Positions 34,939-44,551 are shown, counted from the stretch's first letter. The stretch: DNA of 47,107 nucleotides from Bacteroidaceae bacterium (GCA_017615125.1 JAGAAS010000066.1:1-47107); one strand, 5' to 3'. Notes: a model not told the origin generated them from the letters alone. A program made the numbers and translations.

Positions 34939-37089
34939 ATGAGAAACGGAAACCGGAAACTGATGTGTCTGCTGACGGGCTTGTTTTGTTTGGCAATGTA
35001 CGGCGTTGACTATAACGGGACGGTAGATTTCGTGTATGGCGGCAAATGCTACCAGGAGCTTGACGGCGCCTATTATGGCACATCTTTCAACGAGTCGTCA
35101 ATAGCCTGGCCCACGCGCAGCGGCGTTGTTGTCGTCTTCGGGCTCCATATACCCAAGGGGCACATGCGTGCCGACATCGTGTTGCTGCCAAAGAACGGGA
35201 AGACGTTCAAGGTGAAATCAAGGCTTGTTGATCCGCAGGACGGCACAGTTCTGCAGGAGGGCGAGGCTTCGTTCACCAACACATCCATGCGTCGCGATAC
35301 GGTGGAGATCCTTCCCGACGTTGTGGTGCCGGAAGACAAGTGGTATCGGCTTGAGCTGACGGGCGAGAGCGCTTCCAGCGGCATCTCGCAGTTTTACGGG
35401 CTCTTGTTCCAGCGTGAAAGCTCGCTGCCTGTGGTTGACTCGGAGGTGTTTATGGCTCCATCGGTGCATCTGATGGGCTATCGCTCCACCAACAGTCAAG
35501 CGCCCTCGGGCGATGCTTACGACTGGGTGTACCTCGAGGTGATGTATCCCTCCATATACGAGGTGCTCAGCACCTATGTGATGTCCATCGGTTCCGACGG
35601 GCAGTACGGAGGTATTCAGTCGATAGCGAAATCGGGAGGATACAACCGTCAGGTGATTTACAGCATCTGGGATCACGGCGATACGGATAGCGACCCAAAC
35701 CTTCCCGAATACTTGCGCTCAGGCGAGTTGGACAAGGGGCCAGACGTGTATACCACGCGCTTCGGTGGCGAGGGTACGGGCATCAGCGCGCGCTACCCCG
35801 ACGGTAACTGGTGGAATCCTGATCATTGGATGCAGTTCCTCGTTTATGCCCGCCCCGAGGCGGTGGAAGTAACGCTTGACGACGGCTCCACAATGACGTA
35901 CGAAAACACGCTTCAGACCATGTGGTATAAGCAAGACGATGAGACGGAGTGGCGCTATATCGCTACCTTGCGGCAGAGCGGAATAAACCACCTATACGAT
36001 AGCTTCTACTCGTTCATTGAGAACTTCTATCATGTGGGCGGGGAGTTCTTCCGCCGTGCCTATTTCCGCAATCCCTCCATGCATTCGGCAGCGGGGGGTA
36101 AGTGGTATCCGATGAACAAAGTTGACTTTGGGCATACGCAGGGCACGAATTCCCGCAGGTCGCGTACGGACTACGGACATGGCGTCACGGCTATGTACGA
36201 CAACTGCTATTATATGCAGACAGGAGGCTTCGTGGCAACATGCGACAGTTCCCATATACTGCCCCTGATAACGGGAGGAATGGAGTGGGTGGACACTATC
36301 GATATGGATGCGCTCCGCTCACGTGTGGAACAGTCGTACAAGACAAGTATGGTGACAAAGATGACTTCGTTATGCACGGGCCGTACCGCCAGCGCATTAG
36401 CAGGAATAGCCAATCAGTTCCTTGCCGATGCAAACCACTTCGGCAGCTATAGCAGCGCCGACTTGGAGCCTCTGCGCGAGTTGGCTAAGGTCGACAGGAA
36501 TGTTCTCTCCTCTGAATGGAAAAAAGCACTCCTCGACCTCGCAGAAAACGGCACTCCGCTGAAATACGGCATTGTAAGGAAGACCAACCATTTGAATTCT
36601 TTCCACTCATATATAATGGAAGATGCCTCCACCGGTGAGTATCTTGTGGTCGACGAGGGAGAGGTGAAGAAGATTGACCTTGAGGCGCTGGATGTCTGCA
36701 ATCCCTGTCATAACTGGTATATCGTGCACGACGACGGGAGCAGCGAGTACCGTATTTACAATCCTGGGGCAGGAAAGTATTTGACCATATCGTCAACGTT
36801 GAGCGACGAGGCTAAGGTGTTGCGTATGGGTGCCAGCGACATGGGCTTCCGCATCCGCAGCGGAGCATACACGCTGGGCACGTTCAACATATTTGACAAT
36901 TATGCGATGAAACCCGATTCACGTCTTATCCGCGCAATCATCGATCCTTCAACGGATACCGTGTCTCCTCGTTCCAATGAGACAGATTTGCCTGACGAAA
37001 ATGTCCTTTACGATTTGATGGGACGACGTGTAGATAATCCTTCACGAGGTATCTATATCTCCAATGGGAAGAAAATCTTCGTCAACTAA
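34939..37089 (+). CDS. Secreted DUF3472 (with DUF5077-like) protein
   Basis: A 716-aa exported protein with a signal peptide (about 1-22). An N-terminal beta-sandwich region (about 25-165) resembles DUF5077. A DUF3472-like domain follows (about 195-385), recognisable from YSIWDHGDTDSDPN, FGGEGTGISARY and ESMAWYK-type residues around TMWYKQDDETEWRYIATL. A helical stretch (about 455-540) and a C-terminal ricin-like or beta-trefoil-like part (about 600-680, YRIYNPGAGKYLTIS) follow, and it ends with the short tail YDLMGRRV...RGIYISNGKKIFV. DUF3472 proteins occur in polysaccharide-utilising Bacteroidota, but I know of no established activity. It neighbours glycoside hydrolases, which supports a carbohydrate link. 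Confidence 0.75.
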   Translation: MRNGNRKLMCLLTGLFCLAMYGVDYNGTVDFVYGGKCYQELDGAYYGTSFNESSIAWPTRSGVVVVFGLHIPKGHMRADIVLLPKNGKTFKVKSRLVDPQDGTVLQEGEASFTNTSMRRDTVEILPDVVVPEDKWYRLELTGESASSGISQFYGLLFQRESSLPVVDSEVFMAPSVHLMGYRSTNSQAPSGDAYDWVYLEVMYPSIYEVLSTYVMSIGSDGQYGGIQSIAKSGGYNRQVIYSIWDHGDTDSDPNLPEYLRSGELDKGPDVYTTRFGGEGTGISARYPDGNWWNPDHWMQFLVYARPEAVEVTLDDGSTMTYENTLQTMWYKQDDETEWRYIATLRQSGINHLYDSFYSFIENFYHVGGEFFRRAYFRNPSMHSAAGGKWYPMNKVDFGHTQGTNSRRSRTDYGHGVTAMYDNCYYMQTGGFVATCDSSHILPLITGGMEWVDTIDMDALRSRVEQSYKTSMVTKMTSLCTGRTASALAGIANQFLADANHFGSYSSADLEPLRELAKVDRNVLSSEWKKALLDLAENGTPLKYGIVRKTNHLNSFHSYIMEDASTGEYLVVDEGEVKKIDLEALDVCNPCHNWYIVHDDGSSEYRIYNPGAGKYLTISSTLSDEAKVLRMGASDMGFRIRSGAYTLGTFNIFDNYAMKPDSRLIRAIIDPSTDTVSPRSNETDLPDENVLYDLMGRRVDNPSRGIYISNGKKIFVN

Positions 37090-37113
37090 TCTTTTTCCTT
37101 AAGGTTTATAAAG

Positions 37114-37148
37114 CAAAGGCGGCATTCTTTTACGAGATGCCGCCTTTG
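37114..37148. terminator. Bidirectional terminator between DUF3472 gene and GH2-fusion gene
   Basis: A 12-bp perfect stem (CAAAGGCGGCAT and complement) with an 11-nt loop between two converging genes. Confidence 0.8.
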
Positions 37149-37168
37149 TTGTTGAAAAGGAAAGTTTT

Positions 37169-40100
37169 TTATTTGATGAATATTTTAGAGACTTTCCCCT
37201 CGGCATCATGCGCAATAACAATGGTGCCAGAAGGAACAATGTCGATAGGACGGCCCATAACATCGTAGAACGTGGACCTGCTTGTTACTTCCGGAGCCTC
37301 TATGGAAGACAGACCGTCTCCATAAACACGGCAGAGAGCATCGCTGGCTGCAGCTATTGTCTCTGCATCCATCTTGATGGTACTCCTGTCGGCGGTGACG
37401 AGTCCGTCAGCTTGAAGCTCAACGTCTGTCAGTCGCGCATAGACAGCAGCGGCAAGGGCTGTATTGATACGGGAGACGACAGTTCCTTTTGCCAATGTCT
37501 GGAGTGTAGCAACGAGTGCCGTGTACTGATCGATGTTGTTCGATGTGTTACCTCCGCATTTGCCTAGAACGAAAGGAAGTGATGCGTCACAGAAGGTGAT
37601 GGCGAGATTCTTTCCTGTATTGTGAAGGTCGAGCATGTTGCCCTCCCCTTTATGGTGGTTTCCTCCGGAGGCGGCATCGATAAGGCGTGTGCTATCCATT
37701 TCGCGGGTGAGGGCTACGGTCTCTGCTGTCTTGTGCTGTCCCTTCGCTTCGTCAAAGAGTGTCCAGATAACGATGGAAGGATGGTTGTAGAGAGCTGTAA
37801 CGATGCTGCGCCATTCGCTTTTGTAACGACTTGCCGCAGAGGTGGAGAGGGAGCCGTCGTCATCGGAGTACCAGGCATAGGGCTCCCAGATCTCTGTTTC
37901 TTTGGCGATAGCGGGCATATCTTGCCAAACCAGCATGCCCAGCCTGTCACAGTGGTAGTACCAGCGTTGAGGCTCCACTTTCTGATGCTTCCGGATGGTG
38001 TTGAATCCAAGCGATCGGGCGAGCTCAATATCGTAGGCAAGGGCTTCGTCGGAGGGAGCTGTATAGACGCCGTCAGGCCAGTAGCCTTCGTCAAGCACAC
38101 CATAGAGGAAGAGGTCCTGATTGTTGAGTTGGAAGTGCCAGCGTCCTTCGGTATCCTGGACTGTCGCTATCTTGCGCATAGCGGCGTAGGACGAAACGGC
38201 ATCAGTGGTAACGCCGTCAACAGAAAGGGTTACGTCTAAATCGTAAAGGAACGGGTCGGCTGGGCTCCATAGATGTGCGTTTGTCACAGGAAGAATGATA
38301 GCTTCGTCTGCGTTTCCAGCCGTTTCTGTGATAACCGAAGAGCCATCTTTGAGTACTACTTTCACTTGTCCGCCTGTTGCTCCTTCCGTTGTGACATTAA
38401 CTGTGAGCGTGCTTTTGTCTACATCGGGAGAAATGCGAAGATTGGAGATGTAAGTACTTTCGACGGGTTCCATCCATACTGTCTGCCAGATGCCGCTCAC
38501 GGAGGAGAATCCTTGCTCGTCGTTCCCTTCGGGCTTGGAGCGTTGGAGTCCAATGACTTGAGCTTCCTCGTCCGTAGGGTCTGTTACACGAATCAACAAC
38601 ACATTGGGCGTGCCATCTGTTGTGAGGTTCTTGGTGATGTCAATGGTAAGTTCTGTGTAGCCGCCGATATTGTTGCGCTTTATGACGCTGCCGTTGAGCC
38701 AGAGGTAAGAGATGTTATCAATAGCCCCAAGGTGTAGGAGAATGTTCTTTCCGCTCCATTCTTCGGGAATCGTGAACTCTTTACGATACCACAGATAATA
38801 ACCGTCATCGAGCCAAGTACCGATTCCCGAGAGGGAGGACTCAAGGGGGAAGGGAACAAGGATTTTCTCGCTGAAGGACGAGGGCGTGGAAGCAACTTTC
38901 GTGACAGCGCAATCCCACAGGCCGTTCATGCTCTGCCATTCGCTGCGCTGCAACAAGGGACGCGGATATTCAGGAAGGACGTTAGCGGTATCGAGTTGCA
39001 GCCCCCACTTGGTTAACACGGTGGTGTCGGCGGGATGCCAACTGTTGTTGCTTTCGGGGGATACGTGCTTGTCCATAAGCACTTTCATCCAGTAGCCTCC
39101 GATGACGCTCCGGGCGCGGAATCCTCTCATCTCGCCCGAGGTGGTCCAATGCCAGTCGCAGATAGGTACGCGCGAGGGAGTTTCGTTGACATATTTGTAC
39201 ATAGGCTCCATGAAACGGATGAAGGTGTCGTTGTCGTCGGCCATTGCTGCCATCCAGAGAACCCAGTCGCTCTTCGTGTATGTCTCGCGGTTGTCGAGCG
39301 GAATGCCGTATCTGTTCTGCTTGTTGCGATAAAAGCGTATCTCGCGTTGCATGGCGCGATTGGGGAAGAGGTTCGTCTGCCAGAGTTTGTCCCATACCAT
39401 ATTATATTTAAGGCTCCAAGTGTTCTCCCTGTCGAAAGCAAGACGGTAATGATCTCCGTCGCGCGCATCCATTTCCCATTGCCGGGCCATAGCTGCAGCC
39501 TTCGCCATATATTCGTCAGCCATATTGAGATAAGTAGGAGAATTCGTTTCCAAGCCTCGCACTCGAGCAATCTTTGCGAAAGCTGCGACACCCATGATGG
39601 CTTTGATGGAGAGGTTGGCGTTGTGTGCCCAATGCCCGGCAAAGTCGTCCGTACAGAGTTGGTTAGCAGGGTCCTGTCCGTTTGCTACGAGGTAGTCCGT
39701 CCATCGTTTCGCGATGTTCCAGTATTTGCGCATCCATGTGGAGAAGCCTTCCCGTTCAACGATATAGGCGGTGAGGATGAGAATGTTGCCGCTTTCCTCG
39801 AGGGGCATATCTCCTCCGTACACCTGCCCGTTAGCATGCGGATAGGTGCCGAGATCATGAGCGGCAAAGTCCTTGTTCCACTTGCCGGAGCGTGTGTAGT
39901 CGTAGATGGAAGTAATCATCGCCTTTTCCAAGTCGGGATTATAGCAGAGGAAGAGGGGAGCCGAGGGGTAGGTGAGATCGACAGTATTGACGCAACCGTT
40001 CGAGTTGTTCTCCTTAGAGAAGAAGAGAAGGTTGCCGTCTTTGTCTTCAAAGAGCTTGTGCGCAGCAATCACCTGTCGGTACGAAGCGCTTAGAAGTTCG

Positions 40101-41587
40101 GCGTAATGAACATTGGCTGCCTGCAGTCCGTCGTCGTAGATGGTCTTGTCCTGCTGGTGGCAACGAGCCATGATGTCGTTATATCCGTCGCGTAGTTCCT
40201 CGAAGGCTTGGAAGATGGTCTTGCCGTTGCGTGCCCAGTAACCCTTGTAGTTTTGCTTCATGTATTGGATGTCGTACACCTCGTCGTAGCCGAGCATCAT
40301 AAACGTAGAGCCTTCTGTAACAGAACCGAAGTCGTGCCTCCAGGCCAGCGCAGGCAGGTCCTCAAGACAAGTGCTGTTGATGGACGTTTCGCTTTCGGGC
40401 AGGTTTCCTGTCTCGGCGAACGTCTCTTCTATGATGAGTTGCGACGCTAGGCTGACTTCGCCGTTGACGGCAGGCAGGTAGAGATATCCCCAGTCGATGC
40501 AGATGAGGTCTCCCGAACGTCCCAGGACAGGCTGTGCCTGCGTGCCGGCTTTCAAATAGCGGATGCCGTTTTCTTCGATGAGCGTGGAAGTTGTGGGCTG
40601 CATCTCGTCGTTGACGGTAAGCTGGGGCGTCGTCTCAAAGAGGAGGCAAACGTCGTGAGGCTGCCCGTCGGTGGAACGAACGCGGGTAGAGATATAGTTG
40701 ACGGGGGTGGAAAGCAGGTCAAGGTTGTCGATAATCATCGGTGCCGTGAAGACGGCGTCAAGCTCCACAGGACCGCAGCTGAAGGTGTAGTAGGTGCTTG
40801 TTGCAAGCACGTCGACGCTCTTCTGCGTGGCAATCTTGATGTCGGCATTCTTTACTAAGGTGTTCTTGTAAAGCCCGAAGTCGACATAAGCCCCGCCTGT
40901 GGTATTGTGGCAATGTGCCGCGATGATGTTCTCGCCTTCGTGGAGCAGGGCTCGCTGAACTGCGCTGAGCTGCAGGCGCTCACCCTGAAGCCAGGTTTCG
41001 CCTGTGGAGATGATGCGGGTGCCGTTGAGGTACATCTCGAAGACGTCGTCGTGCGAGAAGACAATCCACAGATCTTCCTTCAAGTCGTCGGCAGAGAGGG
41101 TGACGGGCCTGCGGATATAGATGTCGCTGTTGGTTGCTGTCCACGATGTCTTCACGTGAGGATATTCGTTGGCGGTGCCCCATGCGGCAGTCTCGGTTTT
41201 CCAGCTGCTGTCGTTGAAGGAGGGGTTCATCCATCCCGTGCTGAGCGAATAGCTCACGCGTGCCGTCCACGCCTCCACGTTCGTCATTGGGGCGATGGCC
41301 GTGAGGAGGGCTTCTGTCTCCTTGCCCATCCAGCGGTAGGTGGTTCCGTCGACGCGCAACAAGCCTCCCATAGCCTTCTCGGCGTGGGTCCAATGGCGCG
41401 TGTTCCCGTCGGTAAGCTTATCGAAGGGGGACCAAAGGGAAAAATAGGGGTCGTTGACGACAAGAGGAACGGAGGGAAGCCGCAAGTCAGTCGTGCGGTA
41501 GGGCGTGAAAAAGTCGTCGGATTGCGCTGACAAATGGAGCGACATGAATGTCGCAGCTATTAGTAAGAGGAATGAGCGGTTCTTCAT
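37169..41587 (-). CDS. Glutaminase-like (DUF4964/5127/4965/1793) protein fused to a GH2 domain
   Basis: A 1472-aa secreted two-part protein. Signal peptide 1-22 (start ATG at 41587, which fits the promoter; a longer TTG reading to 41656 crosses it). N-terminal part (about 25-830) is a glutaminase A-like family member: DUF4964-type TDLRLPSVPLVVNDPYFS, DUF5127 beta domain, DUF4965 and helical DUF1793 regions (GGDMPLEESGN, HWAHNANLSIKA, WTLKYN-type). C-terminal part (about 865-1430) is a GH2 (beta-galactosidase/glucuronidase-like) unit with sugar-binding, Ig-like and TIM-barrel domains. In the barrel the acid/base motif reads NHPSIVIWTLFDE (Glu1280; DE instead of NE), and the nucleophile motif GEFGG of relatives reads GKCGG (Lys1343), so hydrolysis by this domain is doubtful. 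It ends in a short FYDVMGRPID...IVIAHD tail. Confidence 0.82.
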   Translation of the reverse strand: MKNRSFLLLIAATFMSLHLSAQSDDFFTPYRTTDLRLPSVPLVVNDPYFSLWSPFDKLTDGNTRHWTHAEKAMGGLLRVDGTTYRWMGKETEALLTAIAPMTNVEAWTARVSYSLSTGWMNPSFNDSSWKTETAAWGTANEYPHVKTSWTATNSDIYIRRPVTLSADDLKEDLWIVFSHDDVFEMYLNGTRIISTGETWLQGERLQLSAVQRALLHEGENIIAAHCHNTTGGAYVDFGLYKNTLVKNADIKIATQKSVDVLATSTYYTFSCGPVELDAVFTAPMIIDNLDLLSTPVNYISTRVRSTDGQPHDVCLLFETTPQLTVNDEMQPTTSTLIEENGIRYLKAGTQAQPVLGRSGDLICIDWGYLYLPAVNGEVSLASQLIIEETFAETGNLPESETSINSTCLEDLPALAWRHDFGSVTEGSTFMMLGYDEVYDIQYMKQNYKGYWARNGKTIFQAFEELRDGYNDIMARCHQQDKTIYDDGLQAANVHYAELLSASYRQVIAAHKLFEDKDGNLLFFSKENNSNGCVNTVDLTYPSAPLFLCYNPDLEKAMITSIYDYTRSGKWNKDFAAHDLGTYPHANGQVYGGDMPLEESGNILILTAYIVEREGFSTWMRKYWNIAKRWTDYLVANGQDPANQLCTDDFAGHWAHNANLSIKAIMGVAAFAKIARVRGLETNSPTYLNMADEYMAKAAAMARQWEMDARDGDHYRLAFDRENTWSLKYNMVWDKLWQTNLFPNRAMQREIRFYRNKQNRYGIPLDNRETYTKSDWVLWMAAMADDNDTFIRFMEPMYKYVNETPSRVPICDWHWTTSGEMRGFRARSVIGGYWMKVLMDKHVSPESNNSWHPADTTVLTKWGLQLDTANVLPEYPRPLLQRSEWQSMNGLWDCAVTKVASTPSSFSEKILVPFPLESSLSGIGTWLDDGYYLWYRKEFTIPEEWSGKNILLHLGAIDNISYLWLNGSVIKRNNIGGYTELTIDITKNLTTDGTPNVLLIRVTDPTDEEAQVIGLQRSKPEGNDEQGFSSVSGIWQTVWMEPVESTYISNLRISPDVDKSTLTVNVTTEGATGGQVKVVLKDGSSVITETAGNADEAIILPVTNAHLWSPADPFLYDLDVTLSVDGVTTDAVSSYAAMRKIATVQDTEGRWHFQLNNQDLFLYGVLDEGYWPDGVYTAPSDEALAYDIELARSLGFNTIRKHQKVEPQRWYYHCDRLGMLVWQDMPAIAKETEIWEPYAWYSDDDGSLSTSAASRYKSEWRSIVTALYNHPSIVIWTLFDEAKGQHKTAETVALTREMDSTRLIDAASGGNHHKGEGNMLDLHNTGKNLAITFCDASLPFVLGKCGGNTSNNIDQYTALVATLQTLAKGTVVSRINTALAAAVYARLTDVELQADGLVTADRSTIKMDAETIAAASDALCRVYGDGLSSIEAPEVTSRSTFYDVMGRPIDIVPSGTIVIAHDAEGKVSKIFIK

Positions 41588-41625
41588 TAGGAAGAGATGA
41601 GTTTCTGTGGTTTTGGAATTTGAAA

Positions 41626-41657
41626 CAAAGGTAGAGGATTTCTTCCTTTCCTGCAAA
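41626..41657 (-). promoter_or_regulatory. Promoter of the glutaminase-like/GH2 gene
   Basis: Minus strand: -33 TTTG at 41654-41657, 20-nt spacer, -7 TACCTTTG at 41626-41633, a full match. It lies 36 nt downstream of repeat copy D. Confidence 0.75.
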
Positions 41658-41692
41658 CGTTGTCTTCGGTTTTTTGGGAGATGCTTTTGAGA

Positions 41693-41768
41693 GAAGAATT
41701 TTTCGAGAAGGGAAAAAATTTTTTTCTTTCTACATCTCGCGAGATTCTTTCTTCATACGGCGAGATAC
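41693..41768 (-). repeat. 21-bp modular intergenic repeat, copy D
   Basis: On the minus strand: GTATCTCGCCGTAT (41755-41768), then GAAGAAAGA plus the perfect palindrome ATCTCGCGAGAT (unit 41734-41754), then GTAGAAAGA plus an A/T palindrome (41713-41733), then the inverted block CCCTTCTCG with a truncated A/T half. Same modules and 21-nt register as copies A-C. Confidence 0.85.
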
Positions 41769-41833
41769 TTTGAGCATATTTCGTGTGGAAAAAAGAAAGC
41801 TTGAAAAATGAAGAGAGTCTCCCGGAGAGCAGG

Positions 41834-41866
41834 GCAGGCGTTGAGGGATGAAGCCTCAACGCCTGC
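41834..41866 (-). terminator. Hairpin downstream of the duplicated-module gene
   Basis: A 13-bp perfect stem (GCAGGCGTTGAGG and complement) with a 7-nt loop, 27 nt after the stop at 41894. The minus-strand T-run after it is weak. Confidence 0.6.
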
Positions 41867-41893
41867 TTTGCTTGCGTGAGCAACAGTCGTCTG

Positions 41894-44551
41894 TTACTTC
41901 TTCAGATACTTCTTTCCGTCGCGGATGTAGAGAGTGCCTTGTGCGGGCTCGGTTACTTCTACGCCCATGATGTTGTAGATCTTGCCGTTCTGTACAGGCT
42001 TCTCGCCTACGATGTCGCGGATGCCCATTACGTTGTCGAGGTACTTGATGCGGAAGTTGTCGACGACAACCCAGTCGCCGTCGGACTCGTAGTCCTTGCC
42101 CACACCGATGAACAGTTCGCCTGTGGCGTCAACGGTGCAGTAGACAACATTCTTGTACAAACCACACTGGAAGAAGTTGGTAGCTTCGTAAACCCACTTG
42201 GGATAGTCGTGCGGGTAGTCGGCAGAACCCAGCTCTCCCATACCGGGAGCCTTGTCGGCTTCGTCGGTGATGTTCATCATCTCCACTTCGCCTTCGTTGG
42301 CGTAGAGCAGGGCAGCACGCAGGGCTTCTCCGCCTTCGGCAAGGATGGCAGCCTGCCCTCCGTGATCGCTCTCACGATAGTATCCCTGACAGGAAACTTC
42401 GTAGTTTCCAACAGGAAGGTCGGAGATGAGCTGGTTCATGTCAAAGTACGGCGTGCTGTAGCACTCGTAAACGAAATCGGGATAGTTTGCGCCACGTCCC
42501 CAGATGCTTCCGGCACCGAAGTACCAGCCCGACTCATCGAGATTCTCACGCTGGCTGAAGTTGGGCATTCCGATGAGGAACGTAGCGTCAGCAGGAGTGG
42601 AGGGCGTTGCATCGCTGAGGTGCTCGTAACGGTCCTCGCGAGTAACGAGAATCCATTGGTTGCGCGGATCGGTAAGGTCCGGCATATCGGTATCGACGCG
42701 GCAGTAGGTGCTGGGACGGTAGCCGAGACTGATGGTGAGACTGTCGGCGCGTACGATGTTGTAGACTCCGTTGCCTACTTCGATGAACACCCAGTCGTTT
42801 CCGGGAGTATCCATATAGCCTCCGTAGTTGAGGTACTGGTTCTCGCCTCCGTTGTTGAGGAACGTGTTGAAGCGGAAGCCGGCGGTGTTGCCTTCCTCAA
42901 GAAGAATCTCAATGCCTGGGATTCCAAGGGCTGCGTGTGCGCCCCAGTCGTCGCCTCCGCAGAGATAGCGTTTCTCGCCTAAGTTATAGAAGTAGTACTT
43001 CTGTCCCAGCTCGGGCTCGTGTCCGGCCCAGCGGTAATCCTCGCGTTCGGCAGCGTTAACTCTGCGGGCAATCTGAAGGTCTCGGAGCGCCTGTGCGTAT
43101 TCGTCGGTTGTAGTTGCCTGATCGTAGAGGGCCTGAGTGGAAGCGATGACTGCTGCGAGGTTGGAGCCGGCGGCAGCTTCTTCTTTACAGAGGGCTACGG
43201 TAGCTACAAAGTTCGACATATCGCTCTGGGCTGCTTTCACGACGGTGAACTTCTCGTTGAGGTTGTTAAAGGCATTGCCGATGACGGCAGCGTCGGTGCT
43301 GGAAAGAGCATCGTTTGCTTTCGAAAGTGCTTCCTCAAGGAATGCAGGCTTGATTCCCTCATAGTCGTCCACTTCGGTGATAAGATCTCCGAGATTGGCA
43401 AGCAGTTCGTTAACGTCAACATAAGCTCCATAATAAGTGAGCTTGAAGTTGTCAAAGACGGTCCAGTCGTCTCCCACGCCGCTATCTTTGCCCACGCCGA
43501 TCTTAAGCGTTCCGCCTGCAACGGTAACGAAGATTTCCTCGTTCCAGTAGAAGTCGTTGAAGAAGGCATTGGAAGCGCGTCCAAGGGCGTCGCCACCATC
43601 GCCAGGAAGGTAGTAGCCGTCCACTTCAACGGGGAATACGTTCTCGATAGGCTCGGTAACTCCGTTGTCGCAGATGGACATGAGCGGATGCTTCACGGCA
43701 TTGGCGAAGTAGTAGGCGCGGATTTGCTCCGTTCCTTCGACATGCTTGGCAACAACGCCTCCTGTGCTACCGTCGCGGTAGTAGCCTTGGAGGGTAAGTC
43801 CGTATTTGCCGTCGGGGAGCCCGGTGATGGTTTGCGAAAGATCGCCGGTACTGTTGCTCCAGCTTTCGACAGCGCGGTTGGCGTGTGCGAACTGGTCGCC
43901 GGCAATCTGGAAGTTACCGCCGTTCTTGAAGTTGTTCTTCCAACTGTCCCTGCGCTCGTTCTGGTTAGCGAAGTCCCAGTCGTCGATGAGCCAAGTGGCA
44001 TCCATCGGGTTGTCCTCGGTAGCTTTTGCCAACATGGCGAGACGCTCTTCCTTCGAAACGAGCTGCCACGAAACGTTGGGGCAGCTGATTTCGTAGCTGA
44101 TGACGGTGGTAGGCTCGTCGTCGCCGATTTCTACGCCCATGATGACAGCGCCGTCAAGGGCTTCGATGGTGTACATGTTTGAAGCTTCGTAGCCGTCTGG
44201 GGGCAGCGGAGTAAATGTCCATACGGATACTTCGCGCCCGGTGTCCAGGTAACCTTGGTCTAAGTTGGCGTTGATACTGTGGTTGTGCCCGAAGCGGGGG
44301 TCAAGCTGGAATCCGCCTTCCACGGGAATCACCTTAATGTCGAAGCCGTGCAGGCCTACCTGAGCTCGCGTGGTCCAGTCGTCCTGAATCTTGCGGTTGT
44401 TCTGCAGCCACAAACCCGACTCAACGTTGTAGAGGAAGTACGTGCCGCCTTCTTCCGGCAGAACGGTGCCCGTCCACGGGGATGAAGTGAGCTGGGCGTT
44501 TACCGAAAGGGCAACCAATCCCAGCGCCAAGAAGAGTAGATTTTTTCTCAT
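41894..44551 (-). CDS. Secreted protein with two similar carbohydrate-binding-like modules
   Basis: 885-aa exported protein, signal peptide about 1-19 (ends SVNAQ). It is internally duplicated: each half opens with a YFLYNVESGLWLQNN or YFYNLGEKRYLCGG region, passes an NQWILVTREDRYEHL/SWQLVSKEERLAML segment, and ends with a beta-sandwich that reads DLSQTITGLPDGKYGLTLQG in one half and MNQLISDLPVGNYEVSCQG in the other, then KIGVGKDSGVGDDWTVFDNFKL and FIGVGKDYESDGDWVVVDNF. The halves are joined by a helical, FIVAR-like stretch (about 390-500). It ends with the short tail KIYNIMGVEVTEPAQGTLYI. Carbohydrate binding is inferred from fold appearance and hydrolase neighbours only. Own promoter at 44597-44627. 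Confidence 0.7.
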   Translation of the reverse strand: MRKNLLFLALGLVALSVNAQLTSSPWTGTVLPEEGGTYFLYNVESGLWLQNNRKIQDDWTTRAQVGLHGFDIKVIPVEGGFQLDPRFGHNHSINANLDQGYLDTGREVSVWTFTPLPPDGYEASNMYTIEALDGAVIMGVEIGDDEPTTVISYEISCPNVSWQLVSKEERLAMLAKATEDNPMDATWLIDDWDFANQNERRDSWKNNFKNGGNFQIAGDQFAHANRAVESWSNSTGDLSQTITGLPDGKYGLTLQGYYRDGSTGGVVAKHVEGTEQIRAYYFANAVKHPLMSICDNGVTEPIENVFPVEVDGYYLPGDGGDALGRASNAFFNDFYWNEEIFVTVAGGTLKIGVGKDSGVGDDWTVFDNFKLTYYGAYVDVNELLANLGDLITEVDDYEGIKPAFLEEALSKANDALSSTDAAVIGNAFNNLNEKFTVVKAAQSDMSNFVATVALCKEEAAAGSNLAAVIASTQALYDQATTTDEYAQALRDLQIARRVNAAEREDYRWAGHEPELGQKYYFYNLGEKRYLCGGDDWGAHAALGIPGIEILLEEGNTAGFRFNTFLNNGGENQYLNYGGYMDTPGNDWVFIEVGNGVYNIVRADSLTISLGYRPSTYCRVDTDMPDLTDPRNQWILVTREDRYEHLSDATPSTPADATFLIGMPNFSQRENLDESGWYFGAGSIWGRGANYPDFVYECYSTPYFDMNQLISDLPVGNYEVSCQGYYRESDHGGQAAILAEGGEALRAALLYANEGEVEMMNITDEADKAPGMGELGSADYPHDYPKWVYEATNFFQCGLYKNVVYCTVDATGELFIGVGKDYESDGDWVVVDNFRIKYLDNVMGIRDIVGEKPVQNGKIYNIMGVEVTEPAQGTLYIRDGKKYLKK

